Below, in pieces: positions 35,961 to 43,724 of a stretch of 64,000 bases of DNA. The notes below the pieces were generated by a model that was not told the DNA's origin, ran no database searches, and saw only the letters and a list, made by a program, of their open reading frames with translations. How positions within the stretch are numbered: position 1 is the first letter of the stretch; the number at the start of each line of letters is the position of its first letter. Source of the stretch: Lewinellaceae bacterium (lineage in GTDB: Bacteria; Bacteroidota; Bacteroidia; Chitinophagales; Saprospiraceae); assembly GCA_020636315.1 (NCBI GenBank), contig JACJYA010000003.1:496001-560000 (forward strand). Direction: 5' to 3'. The position numbers and the translations under genes are program-made.

Positions 35961-36116
35961 TCTGGAATACTAAAGTTTCGTTAATCTCCCGGTTGTTGGG
36001 ATAGAGCCGGCCCCTCCGATTGTTATACAGATAAAAAGGGCCGGAAGAAGCCAAGGCAGGCGGGAATACCTGCCGGGCTCGCGGTTTTTTCATTTTGACC
36101 AAATAAAAATATTACC

Positions 36117-36533
36117 ATGAAACGATATATTTTTTCTGTTCTGGCATTTACTCTGGGATTGGTGCTGATGTCCTGCTCCACCTCCCATCCCGCCGGGCAG
36201 ACAGCTGATAAAGGCTACCATTCGGGAGCAGATACCATTGTCGTTCAGGATGCCTATACGCTGGCGGATTACCTGGAAAGGGTGCCTGGAGTTCACTTCA
36301 ATGGAAACAATATCAGTATTCGGGGAGGCGGCCCTCCGCTTTACATTGTCGATGGTGTCTGGCTGGGGCGCAGCTATTATGATGCAGCAAGCGCTGTAAG
36401 TATCCATGACATAGCCTCCGTTGAAGTGCTTAAGGACCCTGCGGAACTGGCCATGTATGGCAGAGAGGGCGGCAACGGAGTGATCATCATCCACACCATA
36501 GGCTCTAACCCCAAGTCAGGTAAATATCAGTAA
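36117..36533 (+). CDS. Lipoprotein consisting only of a TonB-receptor plug domain
   Basis: A 138-residue protein with a lipoprotein signal (lipobox LVLMSC, C20). Residues about 44-130 read as a TonB-dependent receptor plug: YTLADYLERVPGVHFNGNNISIRGGGPPLYIVDGVWL, then SVEVLKDPAELAMYGREGGNGVIIIHT. It has no beta-barrel, no TonB box that I can see and no adjacent SusC/SusD genes. It ends without further domain. A free plug could regulate or dock on a receptor, or be a remnant; the frame is clean and has its own lipobox, which argues against simple decay. Confidence 0.85.
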   Translation: MKRYIFSVLAFTLGLVLMSCSTSHPAGQTADKGYHSGADTIVVQDAYTLADYLERVPGVHFNGNNISIRGGGPPLYIVDGVWLGRSYYDAASAVSIHDIASVEVLKDPAELAMYGREGGNGVIIIHTIGSNPKSGKYQ

Positions 36534-36584
36534 ATCAGAAACGAGAAACTCAGAAACCAGGAACAGTAACCCCAGGCCGGCCCC

Positions 36585-37835
36585 TTACCCCTGCCGCATC
36601 GCTTCCACGGGGTCCATCCGTGAGGCCTGCATAGCGGGAATAGCGCCGGAAACAATGCCGACCATTACGGAGACGACGACCCCAAGCACCATGTTGCCGA
36701 AAGAAAGGTACATCTCGAAGTCGATGACGTTGGACAGCACCTTGATAATGGAGGATACCAGTACGAGCCCCAAAATGCCGCCGATCACGCAGAGGATGAT
36801 GGATTCTATCAGGAATTCGAGGAGGATGACGTAGCGCTTGGCTCCGAGGGCTTTCTTGATGCCGATTATATTAGTCCGTTCCTTTACTGAAACGAACATG
36901 ATGTTGGCCACACTGACGATCCCCACCAGCATGGCGAACAAACCAATGATGATGCCAATGAGGTTAAGCACCCCGAAAAAGCTGTCGAAAACACTGGAGA
37001 TCATAGAAAGCTCATTGAGTGCGAAATTGTCATCTTCCATCGGTTTGAGGCGGCGCTTGGCGCGGAGGATGCCCCGAACCTCGTCCTTTAGTTGCTGAAG
37101 GCTGATGCCCTCAGCGGCCTTAACGTTTACCGAGGTATCGAATATTTGTTTGGCTTTCAGGTTGGCGAGGTTGCGGGCATTGGGATAAGAGACCATGATC
37201 ACATCGTCAAAATCCATTGGGTTGAGCAGGTCATCGCCGGCTTTTTCGATCACCCCGATGACTTCATACTTGCGGCCCATCATTTTGACCGTGCGGCCGA
37301 CCGGCTCAATGTTACCGAACAATTCGTCGGCCACATTATAGCCTATTATCATCTTATTACTCCCGTAGTGGTATTCATTAGGTGAGAAATAACGCCCCTT
37401 GTAATAATTGAGTTTAAACATTTCGTCAAACTCGTAAGAGGAACCGATCAGCACCGCTCCTTCCACACTGTTGGAGCCGAACTTCACCGTTTTAAAACCA
37501 ATCACTACATGATAGGAAGCAAGGCCGGCAGTCCGGGCCTTTTCTTTGAGCACCTCATAATCCTGGTAGTCCGGGTTGGGCCGCTTGATGAGCTTCCACC
37601 AGTCGCCACTGGCATCTCTCCACGGCCATTTTTTGACATAAATGATATCGCTACCCAGTTTTTCCAGGCTGCCACGCACATTGTCTTCCAGGGAATCCAC
37701 TGCTGAAAGCACGCCGATGATACAGAATATGCCGATGGAGATCCCTAAAAGAGATAAAAAACTGCGCATCCGGTTGGAACGCAACTGCAGAAAGGCCTGG
37801 GCAATACTCTCGGAAAAAACCCTGAAAATGATCAT
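36585..37835 (-). CDS. MacB/FtsX-type ABC transporter permease
   Basis: A 416-residue inner-membrane protein. An N-terminal helix follows the MIIFRVFSESIAQAF start; MRSFLSLLGISIGIFCIIGVLSAVDS is the first transmembrane helix of the MacB_PCD module. The periplasmic domain (about 55-270) precedes three C-terminal helices in an FtsX domain (FGVLNLIGIIIGLFAMLVGIVSVANIM, ESIILCVIGGILGLVLVS, GNMVLGVVVSVMVGIVSGAIPA) ending in ASRMDPVEAMRQG. The ATPase is not adjacent. Alternative ATGs at 37847 and 37889 are possible. Likely an efflux or lipoprotein-release-type transporter component; substrate unknown. Confidence 0.93.
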   Translation of the reverse strand: MIIFRVFSESIAQAFLQLRSNRMRSFLSLLGISIGIFCIIGVLSAVDSLEDNVRGSLEKLGSDIIYVKKWPWRDASGDWWKLIKRPNPDYQDYEVLKEKARTAGLASYHVVIGFKTVKFGSNSVEGAVLIGSSYEFDEMFKLNYYKGRYFSPNEYHYGSNKMIIGYNVADELFGNIEPVGRTVKMMGRKYEVIGVIEKAGDDLLNPMDFDDVIMVSYPNARNLANLKAKQIFDTSVNVKAAEGISLQQLKDEVRGILRAKRRLKPMEDDNFALNELSMISSVFDSFFGVLNLIGIIIGLFAMLVGIVSVANIMFVSVKERTNIIGIKKALGAKRYVILLEFLIESIILCVIGGILGLVLVSSIIKVLSNVIDFEMYLSFGNMVLGVVVSVMVGIVSGAIPAMQASRMDPVEAMRQG

Positions 37836-38058
37836 AAGAAAATGCATTTTTTCGGCAAGGACGAATGTAGGCAACAACCTTCGGCTCACCTAATTCATTC
37901 GATGAATTACCCCCGGGAATAGACATTCAGAAAAATCGCCCCCGTCAGCTACACCCTCCCAATTAAAACAACAAAGCACTACCCCGGATAAGTAAGCAGG
38001 GAAAAAAATATAACCCTGCAGCCATGTAACCATTTATCCACAGCCCCTGCCCTGCCAA

Positions 38059-38802
38059 TTATCCAACCGCTTCCAGTGCATAAGAGGAGAAAAAGCTGCG
38101 AAAACGCATTTGCAACACCCCCCACACAGCTTCCTTGACGATGCCTTTCGACATTTTCGACGAACCTTCGATCCGGTCGGTAAAGGTAATGGGCACTTCC
38201 ACGATCCTGAACCCCAGCTTATAAGCCGCAAATTTCATCTCGATCTGAAAGGCATAGCCCACAAAGCGGATCTTATCCAGGTCAATGGAAGAGAGCACCC
38301 GGCGATGGTAACAGATGAAACCCGCCGTGGGGTCATTCACGGGCATCCAGGTGATCATTTTAACATACAGAGAAGCCCCGAAAGAAAGAAAGATGCGGTC
38401 GAACGGCCAGTTTTCCAACCTGCCGCCCTTCACATAACGGGATCCAATGGCCACATCGGCTCCCCCCTCTTCACAGGCAGCATAAAGCCGCACCAGGTCT
38501 TTGGGATTGTGGGAAAAATCGGCGTCCATCTCAAAAAGATAATCATACCCACGGTCAAGGCCCCACTTGAAGCCGGTAATGTAAGCGGTGCCCAGTCCGA
38601 GCTTGCCCTTGCGCTCAATCAGAAAAAGCCGGCCGGCATGATCCTCTTGCTTTTGGCGAACCAGCTCAGCGGTTCCATCAGGGGAACCATCATCCACAAT
38701 GAGTATGTGAAAGGCCTTTTCCAGGGAAAATATTGTGTCAATCATCCTAACAATATTCTCCTTCTCGTTATAAGTTGGGATAATGACTAAACTGTCTGCC
38801 AA
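38059..38802 (-). CDS. Polyprenol-phosphate mannosyltransferase-like GT2
   Basis: A 247-residue GT-A fold, family-2 glycosyltransferase. LVIIPTYNEKENI begins the nucleotide-sugar fold; VDDGSPDGT and FEMDADFSHNP (the DxD metal motif) bind the donor; NDPTAGFICYHRRVL and VEVPITFTDRIEGSSKMSK complete the dolichol/polyprenol-phosphate mannose synthase pattern. It lacks the long C-terminal membrane region, so it resembles the small soluble DPM1-like form, probably charging a lipid-phosphate carrier for O- or N-glycosylation or glycan export. The start appears to be TTG at 38802; CAAAGATA at 38823-38830 reads as TATCTTTG on this strand, a possible -7 element. Confidence 0.9.
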   Translation of the reverse strand: MADSLVIIPTYNEKENIVRMIDTIFSLEKAFHILIVDDGSPDGTAELVRQKQEDHAGRLFLIERKGKLGLGTAYITGFKWGLDRGYDYLFEMDADFSHNPKDLVRLYAACEEGGADVAIGSRYVKGGRLENWPFDRIFLSFGASLYVKMITWMPVNDPTAGFICYHRRVLSSIDLDKIRFVGYAFQIEMKFAAYKLGFRIVEVPITFTDRIEGSSKMSKGIVKEAVWGVLQMRFRSFFSSYALEAVG

Positions 38803-38951
38803 TTTTTCTTTTTTTTGGGCCTCAAAGATAGGCTAATTTTTCGGGTTTGGGGCAGTCACTGCCTTTTGTTATCCAAACGACGGCTTCTGTATTCAAATTG
38901 CTTTTTCTTTGTAACCGCTTTTACCCCCGACGCCCTCAAAACACCTGAATA

Positions 38952-39770
38952 ATGAATAATGTTTTCATCTCCATTCCCGGCCTGTATCTATGTTTGCTGC
39001 TGGCTTCCATTCCCGTTTTCCTCCATGCCCAGGGCCCCATCAGCGGGTTTGTGCCGGGGCGGGGCATTACGGATATTGCCCTGGGATATTCCACTGAAAC
39101 CTTCAACACCTATCTCTTCGGAAATGAGGAACGGGACAGCAGGCTGACTACCCAATCGGTGAACCTCTTCATCGAACACGGCTTTACCGATACCCTTTCC
39201 CTGATCTTTACCGTACCCTACCTCTGGATTGACGAGGTGAACAGAGGCCTGCAGGATGGAGGAGTTTTCATCAAATACCGCAATGAGTACAAAAAACATG
39301 CTTCCGGTTACCTCAACCTGATCACTTCTGTTGGGCTCAGCTTTCCGCTTTCAGGTTACCCCAAAGACACGGAAACGCCTATCGGGCTGCGCGCCTTTAA
39401 TTTCCAGGGGCGCTTCCAGGGGCAGTACGTTGCCAACTCCGGCTGGTTCTTCCAGCTTCAGTCGGGCGTTGACTTCCAGTTCCTCGAAGAGCTCAAACCG
39501 GCCATTCCCATTCTTTTTCGCACCGGATTCGGAGCCCGCCTTTACTTCGCCGAAGCCTGGATCGAGTCTTATAATACCCTCAACAGCGGCGCCGACACTC
39601 AGGTGTCCGGAGGTTCCGGCGCCAAATGGCTCCGCATCGGAGGAACAGTCTATTTCCCCCTGGTTGACGGGGTCGGAATCGTGCTCGGAGGAGCCCGCAT
39701 CCTTTCCGGCAGGAACATCGGCCTGTCCACCCGCTGGAACGCAGGGGCGGTTTACCGGTGGAGGAGGTGA
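38952..39770 (+). CDS. Outer-membrane beta-barrel-like protein
   Basis: A 272-residue secreted protein: signal peptide about 1-26 (ending FLHAQ), then a run of amphipathic beta strands with turns typical of an outer-membrane barrel (TDIALGYSTETFNTYLFG, DTLSLIFTVPYLWIDEV, GVFIKYRNEYKKHASGYLNLITSVGLSFPL, LRIGGTVYFPLVDGVGIVLGGARILSG). The final strand ends in WNAGAVYRWRR, a membrane-anchor-like aromatic terminus. It resembles small MetA/phenol-degradation-like or transporter-type barrels, but I cannot name a family. It stands alone and is followed by long repeats. Confidence 0.75.
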   Translation: MNNVFISIPGLYLCLLLASIPVFLHAQGPISGFVPGRGITDIALGYSTETFNTYLFGNEERDSRLTTQSVNLFIEHGFTDTLSLIFTVPYLWIDEVNRGLQDGGVFIKYRNEYKKHASGYLNLITSVGLSFPLSGYPKDTETPIGLRAFNFQGRFQGQYVANSGWFFQLQSGVDFQFLEELKPAIPILFRTGFGARLYFAEAWIESYNTLNSGADTQVSGGSGAKWLRIGGTVYFPLVDGVGIVLGGARILSGRNIGLSTRWNAGAVYRWRR

Positions 39771-39774
39771 ACGA

Positions 39775-39825
39775 GTGTAAAGGTGTAAAGGTGTAAAGGT
39801 GCTTATGTGTAAAGGTGTATGGGAG
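39775..39825. repeat. GTGTAAAGGTG tandem words
   Basis: Four near-copies of GTGTAAAGGTG lie head to tail just after the barrel gene's stop. The inverse word cluster occurs at 5749-5785. No coding potential. Confidence 0.8.
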
Positions 39826-39845
39826 AGCAGAGGCCGGTGTATTTT

Positions 39846-39941
39846 CCGGGTTTCTGGTTCCGGGTTTCTGGTTCCGGGTTTCTGGTTCCGGGTTTCTGGT
39901 TTCTGGTTTCTGGTTTCTGGTTCCTGGTTCCTGGTTTCCTG
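39846..39941. repeat. 14-bp tandem repeat grading into a 7-bp repeat
   Basis: CCGGGTTTCTGGTT occurs four times exactly (39846-39901), then TTCTGGT-type 7-base words continue to about 39941. The rest of the 39771-40122 gap continues with AACCAGCGG and CTAAACCCC words shared with 35690-35960. The unit is not separated by unique spacers, so this is not a CRISPR array. Confidence 0.9.
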
Positions 39942-40122
39942 AGTTTTTGGGTTTTGGGTTCCCTGGAAACCAGCGGATACTTCTAAACTCCTAAACCCCC
40001 AAAAGCTCCCAATCAACCCTAAACCCAAAAAGGGCACACGAGGAACCCGCTCCAGCCAGAACTTTTCCACCCCAAAAAGCCTTTTACAATATGTAATTTT
40101 CATTGACCAGCAATACTGAACC

Positions 40123-41199
40123 TTGTTTTCCCGAATCCGTTACCCGGAAAAAGTGAGCCCTGAAGAGTTAGACGCCTACCTTGCCGCCGGTTGGCGGTGC
40201 ATGGGGCAGGCCGTCTATACCTCCCACTTTATGTTTTTCGGGCCCGAGCAGGAAAAACGGGTCTATTCCACCATTCCGGCGCGGTTGCCATTGGATGGCC
40301 ACCGGTTTTCCAGGAGCCAGCGGAAGTTGTGGCGGCGCAATGCGGCCGTTTTCCGCATCGAAGTGGGCAGCCGGGCCTCTTTCGACGAAGACAAACAGCG
40401 GGTAAATAGTCTATATGCAAAAGAATTTCCCCGGCGCGCCATCGGAGACCCGGAAGATATCCTGAGCAATGGCAAAGGCCGCCTTGCCCTGGACACCCGG
40501 GAGGTTACCATTTACGATGGCGAACAACTGGCCGCCTTCAGTTTCTTCGACATGGGCCATCGGAGTATGTACAGCAAACAGGGCATTTACGACCCCTCTT
40601 ACCGAAAATACAGCCTTGGCTTCTTCACAATGCTGGCGGAGATCAGTTACGCACAGGAACAAGGGCTCAGCTTCTATTATCCGGGATACGTCGTGCCGGG
40701 CAATGCAGAATTTGATTACAAACACCGCATTGGCCCCCTCGAGTATTTCGAACTGAAAAGCAGCAGTTGGAAGCCTTTCTCTGAATTGCAGGAAAATGAC
40801 ATTCCCATTCACTACCTTCGCCGCCAGCTCAGAGGCCTGCAGGAGGCCCTTAAAGCCCGCGGCGTCAGGAGCCAGCTGTTTGATTACCGTTTTTTTGACA
40901 TTCGCTTTTACGACAGCCGCCCCTACCCTTTTCTGGAACATCCCTGCTTTTTACTGCCCGATTCCAAACACAAGGAGTCCCTCTGCCCGGTCACGGTATT
41001 CGACCCCGTAAAGATGAAATTCCAGGTGTATAACTGCCGGTTTTTCGGCCTGGGCATTGACCATCTCAGCACCTACCGGCAGGCCATACGCTCCACCGGC
41101 CCGGCCTTCAAAATCCCGGCAGCCGTTTTTGACATCCTGAACGAATCCTGTACGCTGGAAGAAGCATTGGCCACCCTGATGCAAATTGCACCGGTGTGA
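40123..41199 (+). CDS. Aminoacyl-tRNA-protein transferase-like protein (ATE/Bpt catalytic fold), copy 1
   Basis: A 358-residue protein whose core (about 150-200) reads IYDPSYRKYSLGFFTMLAEI...GLSFYYPGYVVPGNAEFDYK. This matches the C-terminal GNAT-like catalytic domain of arginyl- and leucyl-tRNA-protein transferases, which conjugate an amino acid from charged tRNA to protein N-termini. The N-terminal CxxC zinc region of those enzymes is absent; the N-terminus instead is YPEKVSPEELDAYLAAGW..MGQ. A TTG start at 40123 is chosen because the paralogue downstream begins with the same MF...YPE...EELDAYLA string. Substrate and activity are inferred from the fold only. Confidence 0.75.
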   Translation: MFSRIRYPEKVSPEELDAYLAAGWRCMGQAVYTSHFMFFGPEQEKRVYSTIPARLPLDGHRFSRSQRKLWRRNAAVFRIEVGSRASFDEDKQRVNSLYAKEFPRRAIGDPEDILSNGKGRLALDTREVTIYDGEQLAAFSFFDMGHRSMYSKQGIYDPSYRKYSLGFFTMLAEISYAQEQGLSFYYPGYVVPGNAEFDYKHRIGPLEYFELKSSSWKPFSELQENDIPIHYLRRQLRGLQEALKARGVRSQLFDYRFFDIRFYDSRPYPFLEHPCFLLPDSKHKESLCPVTVFDPVKMKFQVYNCRFFGLGIDHLSTYRQAIRSTGPAFKIPAAVFDILNESCTLEEALATLMQIAPV

Positions 41200-41254
41200 A
41201 GGTTGTTTTTAAAATTATTATTAGCTTACAGCCCCAATATTTCAAGCGGTGAAC

Positions 41255-42307
41255 ATGTTTGCAGAGAAGCACTACCCGGAAGTGATGACACCCGAAGAAC
41301 TCGATGCCTATCTGGCCAAAGGCTGGTATCGAATGGGGCAGACCATCTTTACTACTCACTTCCTTTGCTTTGGGCGCACCTTTTACTCAGCTGTCTGGAT
41401 TCGCCTTCCTCTGAAGAGCTACCAGTTTCGGAAAAGCCTTCGAAAATTACTCCGGCGAAACCAGCAGCAGTTCCGCTACCGGATAAGGCCTGCCTCTCTC
41501 ACTCCTGAAAAAGAGCAGCTCTACCGGCGCTACAAGGCTTCCTTCCCGGGCATTCTGGCGCCCTCTCTGAAAGATTCCCTGCTGGACGGTGAGGATTTCA
41601 ACATTTACAACACATACGAAGTGGCCGTCTATGACGGAAGCCGGTTGGTTGCCCTCAGCTTTTTTGACCTCGGCAAGAACAGCGCGGCCAGCATCCTGGG
41701 CATTTATGACCCCGCTTACAGCAAATACAGCCTGGGGTTCTTCACCATGCTGATGGAGATCGACTTCAGCATGCAGCGTGGCCTGGATTTCTTCTATCCG
41801 GGCTATGTGGTCCCGGGCTACCCCCGTTTCGATTACAAACTGCGCATCGGCAGGCTGGAAGACATCGAATATTACGACCTCGGCCACCGCGGATGGCAAC
41901 CCTACACCCGGCTCTCTTCATCGGATGTCCCCCTCACAAAAATGGAAGCCAGGCTGGAGGCCCTGCAGCAATTCCTCCTCAACAACAACCTCTGGAGCCA
42001 GAAACTGTACTACCCGCTTTTCGAAGCCAACCTGTTCGGGTTCTGGCACGCCCCTTACCTCGACTATCCGGTATTTCTGCTCTGCTCGCCCCGCCTGCAG
42101 GCCAATAACTACCTCATGACAGTATATGACCCCCGGGAAGACAATTACCAGCTCATCCGGTGCTCGCTTTTTGATGACCTGCAGTTTTACTTCAATGAGG
42201 CCTATACGGATTCCTTCGACCGCCGCAAACACTTCCTGGAACTGGTCGTCATCGAAGATTTGCTGGCCAGCAGCCCCAGCCCGGCAGATATCCTGCAGTC
42301 TTTTTGA
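41255..42307 (+). CDS. Aminoacyl-tRNA-protein transferase-like protein, copy 2
   Basis: A 350-residue paralogue of the preceding gene, 55 bases downstream on the same strand. Conserved stretches between the two: EELDAYLA-GW--MGQ at the N-terminus, IYDP-Y-KYSLGFFTML-EI in the centre, and G--F-YPGYVVPG followed by FDYK-RIG. The acceptor-side C-terminal halves differ more, including two alternative hydrophobic ends (EALATLMQIAPV in copy 1; ADILQSF in copy 2). An ATG at 41255 (MFAEKHYPE) is preferred over a GTG two codons earlier. The pair may have different substrates after a duplication. A palindrome overlaps its stop. Confidence 0.78.
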   Translation: MFAEKHYPEVMTPEELDAYLAKGWYRMGQTIFTTHFLCFGRTFYSAVWIRLPLKSYQFRKSLRKLLRRNQQQFRYRIRPASLTPEKEQLYRRYKASFPGILAPSLKDSLLDGEDFNIYNTYEVAVYDGSRLVALSFFDLGKNSAASILGIYDPAYSKYSLGFFTMLMEIDFSMQRGLDFFYPGYVVPGYPRFDYKLRIGRLEDIEYYDLGHRGWQPYTRLSSSDVPLTKMEARLEALQQFLLNNNLWSQKLYYPLFEANLFGFWHAPYLDYPVFLLCSPRLQANNYLMTVYDPREDNYQLIRCSLFDDLQFYFNEAYTDSFDRRKHFLELVVIEDLLASSPSPADILQSF

Positions 42308-42328
42308 TTCGCATGAGTCATGCGAATC
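42306..42328. repeat. 23-bp perfect palindrome (11-bp arms) at a stop codon, with dispersed copies
   Basis: GATTCGCATGA and TCATGCGAATC flank a single G. The palindrome overlaps the TGA of the second transferase-like gene. The half-site ATTCGCATGAGTCAT repeats at 42378-42392. A 24-base exact match of 42312-42335 occurs at 51635-51658. It could be a terminator, a protein-binding site or a dispersed repeat. Confidence 0.7.
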
Positions 42329-42573
42329 AGGGGCTAACTAAAACGAAGGATATTAGCTTTTGGGCAATTTAGCCCTAATTCGCATGAGTCATATTATCAA
42401 ATAAAACCTGCCTTACCTGAGCCGAACGGGAGTAATGTATGAAACTTAGAATGTTTGGATGCCTGGTAAACCAATCAGCAATTCAACCAACCATCCAGTT
42501 TACCCGCCTTTGGGGGCAGAAGCTGCCGCTACGGCGGGCGAAGGCCTGGCTGAGCTACAGCCAACACGGGCAA

Positions 42574-43284
42574 TTAACTCCTGGAACCCGCCGGAACTTC
42601 TGCCCGCAGCAGATCCCCAAGAGCGAGCTGTCCTTCCCTAACGCTAAAAAACTGGATGATCTCAGTTGCTCCCGACTTCAGGTACAGGTAATAATCGCCC
42701 TCCGGCATCCCTTCCGTGATGTAATTTTTGGAAAAGCCGTTGCGCGTTTCCTGGTGCTCCCGGTGCCAGTTGAGGCCTGAAAGGCTGGTAATTCGGGCTT
42801 GCACGGGGTTCGACTTCAGGTTCGACAGCTGAACATTGAGGAACTCGCCCCGGCTGGAAGCGCTGATGTTGGCAACTACCTTTTCTTTGTACCCCAGCGG
42901 CTGGCTGACATTGCGGCTCATGCCGTTTGCAGATGTTCCGTCGTCCTGTTGTTCAAAAAAATGGATGCTACCGGCAGAAAAGACAAACGCTTTCACTGCC
43001 TTTACCTTTTTACCGGAAACTCCCAGCAGGTAGGCTCCTTCCTCCATCCCCTCCAGATCCAGCTTCAGGGAATGCCCGTTCTCACCACTGATGAAATCGG
43101 AATACCAAAGGCGTCCGTCGATCGTTTTCAGGAACACCTCGGTGCGTGTTTTTTCCAGGTTGGCCAACTGGACGACGACCGCCGCCTCTCCATCCACCAC
43201 ATTCACCCGGAAGACAGGGCCTGCGGAAAAAGCTGTATTGAATAACAACAAGCTCAGAATGACATTACACAAAATGGTCTTCAT
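42574..43284 (-). CDS. Secreted two-repeat protein
   Basis: A 236-residue protein with a signal peptide (about 1-20, ending AFSAG) and two tandem domains of about 80 residues. The first (about 30-105) has VVVQLANLEKTRTEVFLKTIDGRLWYSD...GAYLLGVSG; the second (about 145-222) has LNVQLSNLKSNPVQARITSLSGLNWHRE...GDYYLYLKSG. They share V-VQL-NL, a D/SG-L-W turn and an E-G-Y-L end. The fold resembles the small beta-sandwich of T9SS-type tails but lacks a clear C-terminal sorting motif. No family named. It is the gene immediately downstream of the hybrid regulator on the same strand. Confidence 0.65.
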   Translation of the reverse strand: MKTILCNVILSLLLFNTAFSAGPVFRVNVVDGEAAVVVQLANLEKTRTEVFLKTIDGRLWYSDFISGENGHSLKLDLEGMEEGAYLLGVSGKKVKAVKAFVFSAGSIHFFEQQDDGTSANGMSRNVSQPLGYKEKVVANISASSRGEFLNVQLSNLKSNPVQARITSLSGLNWHREHQETRNGFSKNYITEGMPEGDYYLYLKSGATEIIQFFSVREGQLALGDLLRAEVPAGSRS

Positions 43285-43584
43285 GGTTTTGAGTTTTGGT
43301 TAACAATCGGTGATTTATTACAACTGCTGTAAAAGTGCCCGATATTCGCCAGGCCATCCTGTAACCATCTGTCAATTCCCCCCTACTGAGCTGTCTTTTT
43401 ACCGGAATATCATTGCAAATCCGGTAATAGTATTGTGTTTACGTGGTTTCTCAGAGAATTCCGGTATTGTGGTTTTTCGGTATTATTGGTTTTCCGGTGC
43501 TTTGACTTTGTGGCTGGCATTTTGCAACCACAAGGGGATAATACCTGATTGATCTAAGTTGCGATCAACCATTTCCGGCCTTTG

Positions 43585-43690
43585 TTTGCCCCACCTCTGA
43601 AGGGAGCAAAGGCCAAAAATGCTTGATCACCCTTCAGAGCCTGTTCCGAATTCATTTCGGAAGCCGGGGCAAAATCAAGGATTTTGGGCC
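43585..43690. repeat. Interleaved inverted-repeat element, copy 1
   Basis: Stem A: CTCTGAAGGG (43595-43604) with CCCTTCAGAG (43630-43639). Stem B: 43611-43627 (GGCCAAAAATGCTTGAT) with 43674-43690, 15 of 17 complementary. Outer arms TTTGCCCC (43585-43592) and GGGGCAAA (43666-43673) also pair, and a 7-bp hairpin lies at 43644-43662. The order A-B-A'-B' is interleaved. It fills the 43285-43724 gap between the two minus-strand genes with no gene support elsewhere in the gap. Confidence 0.65.
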
Positions 43691-43724
43691 GACTGGTTAG
43701 TACATCTCAACTTGAATTAATTGA

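Noticed and set aside
35356..36116. Integrated mobile element at the tRNA-Arg
   Set aside because: No integrase, no duplicated tRNA 3' end and no foreign gene block were found in the gap.
39846..39941. CRISPR-like direct repeats
   Set aside because: The 14- and 7-base units are contiguous with no unique spacers of constant length, and no cas gene is present.
39351..40103. 250-codon minus-strand frame with repeated ETRNQKPE
   Set aside because: It is the translation of the tandem repeat run into the antisense of the barrel gene; no plausible start or domain.
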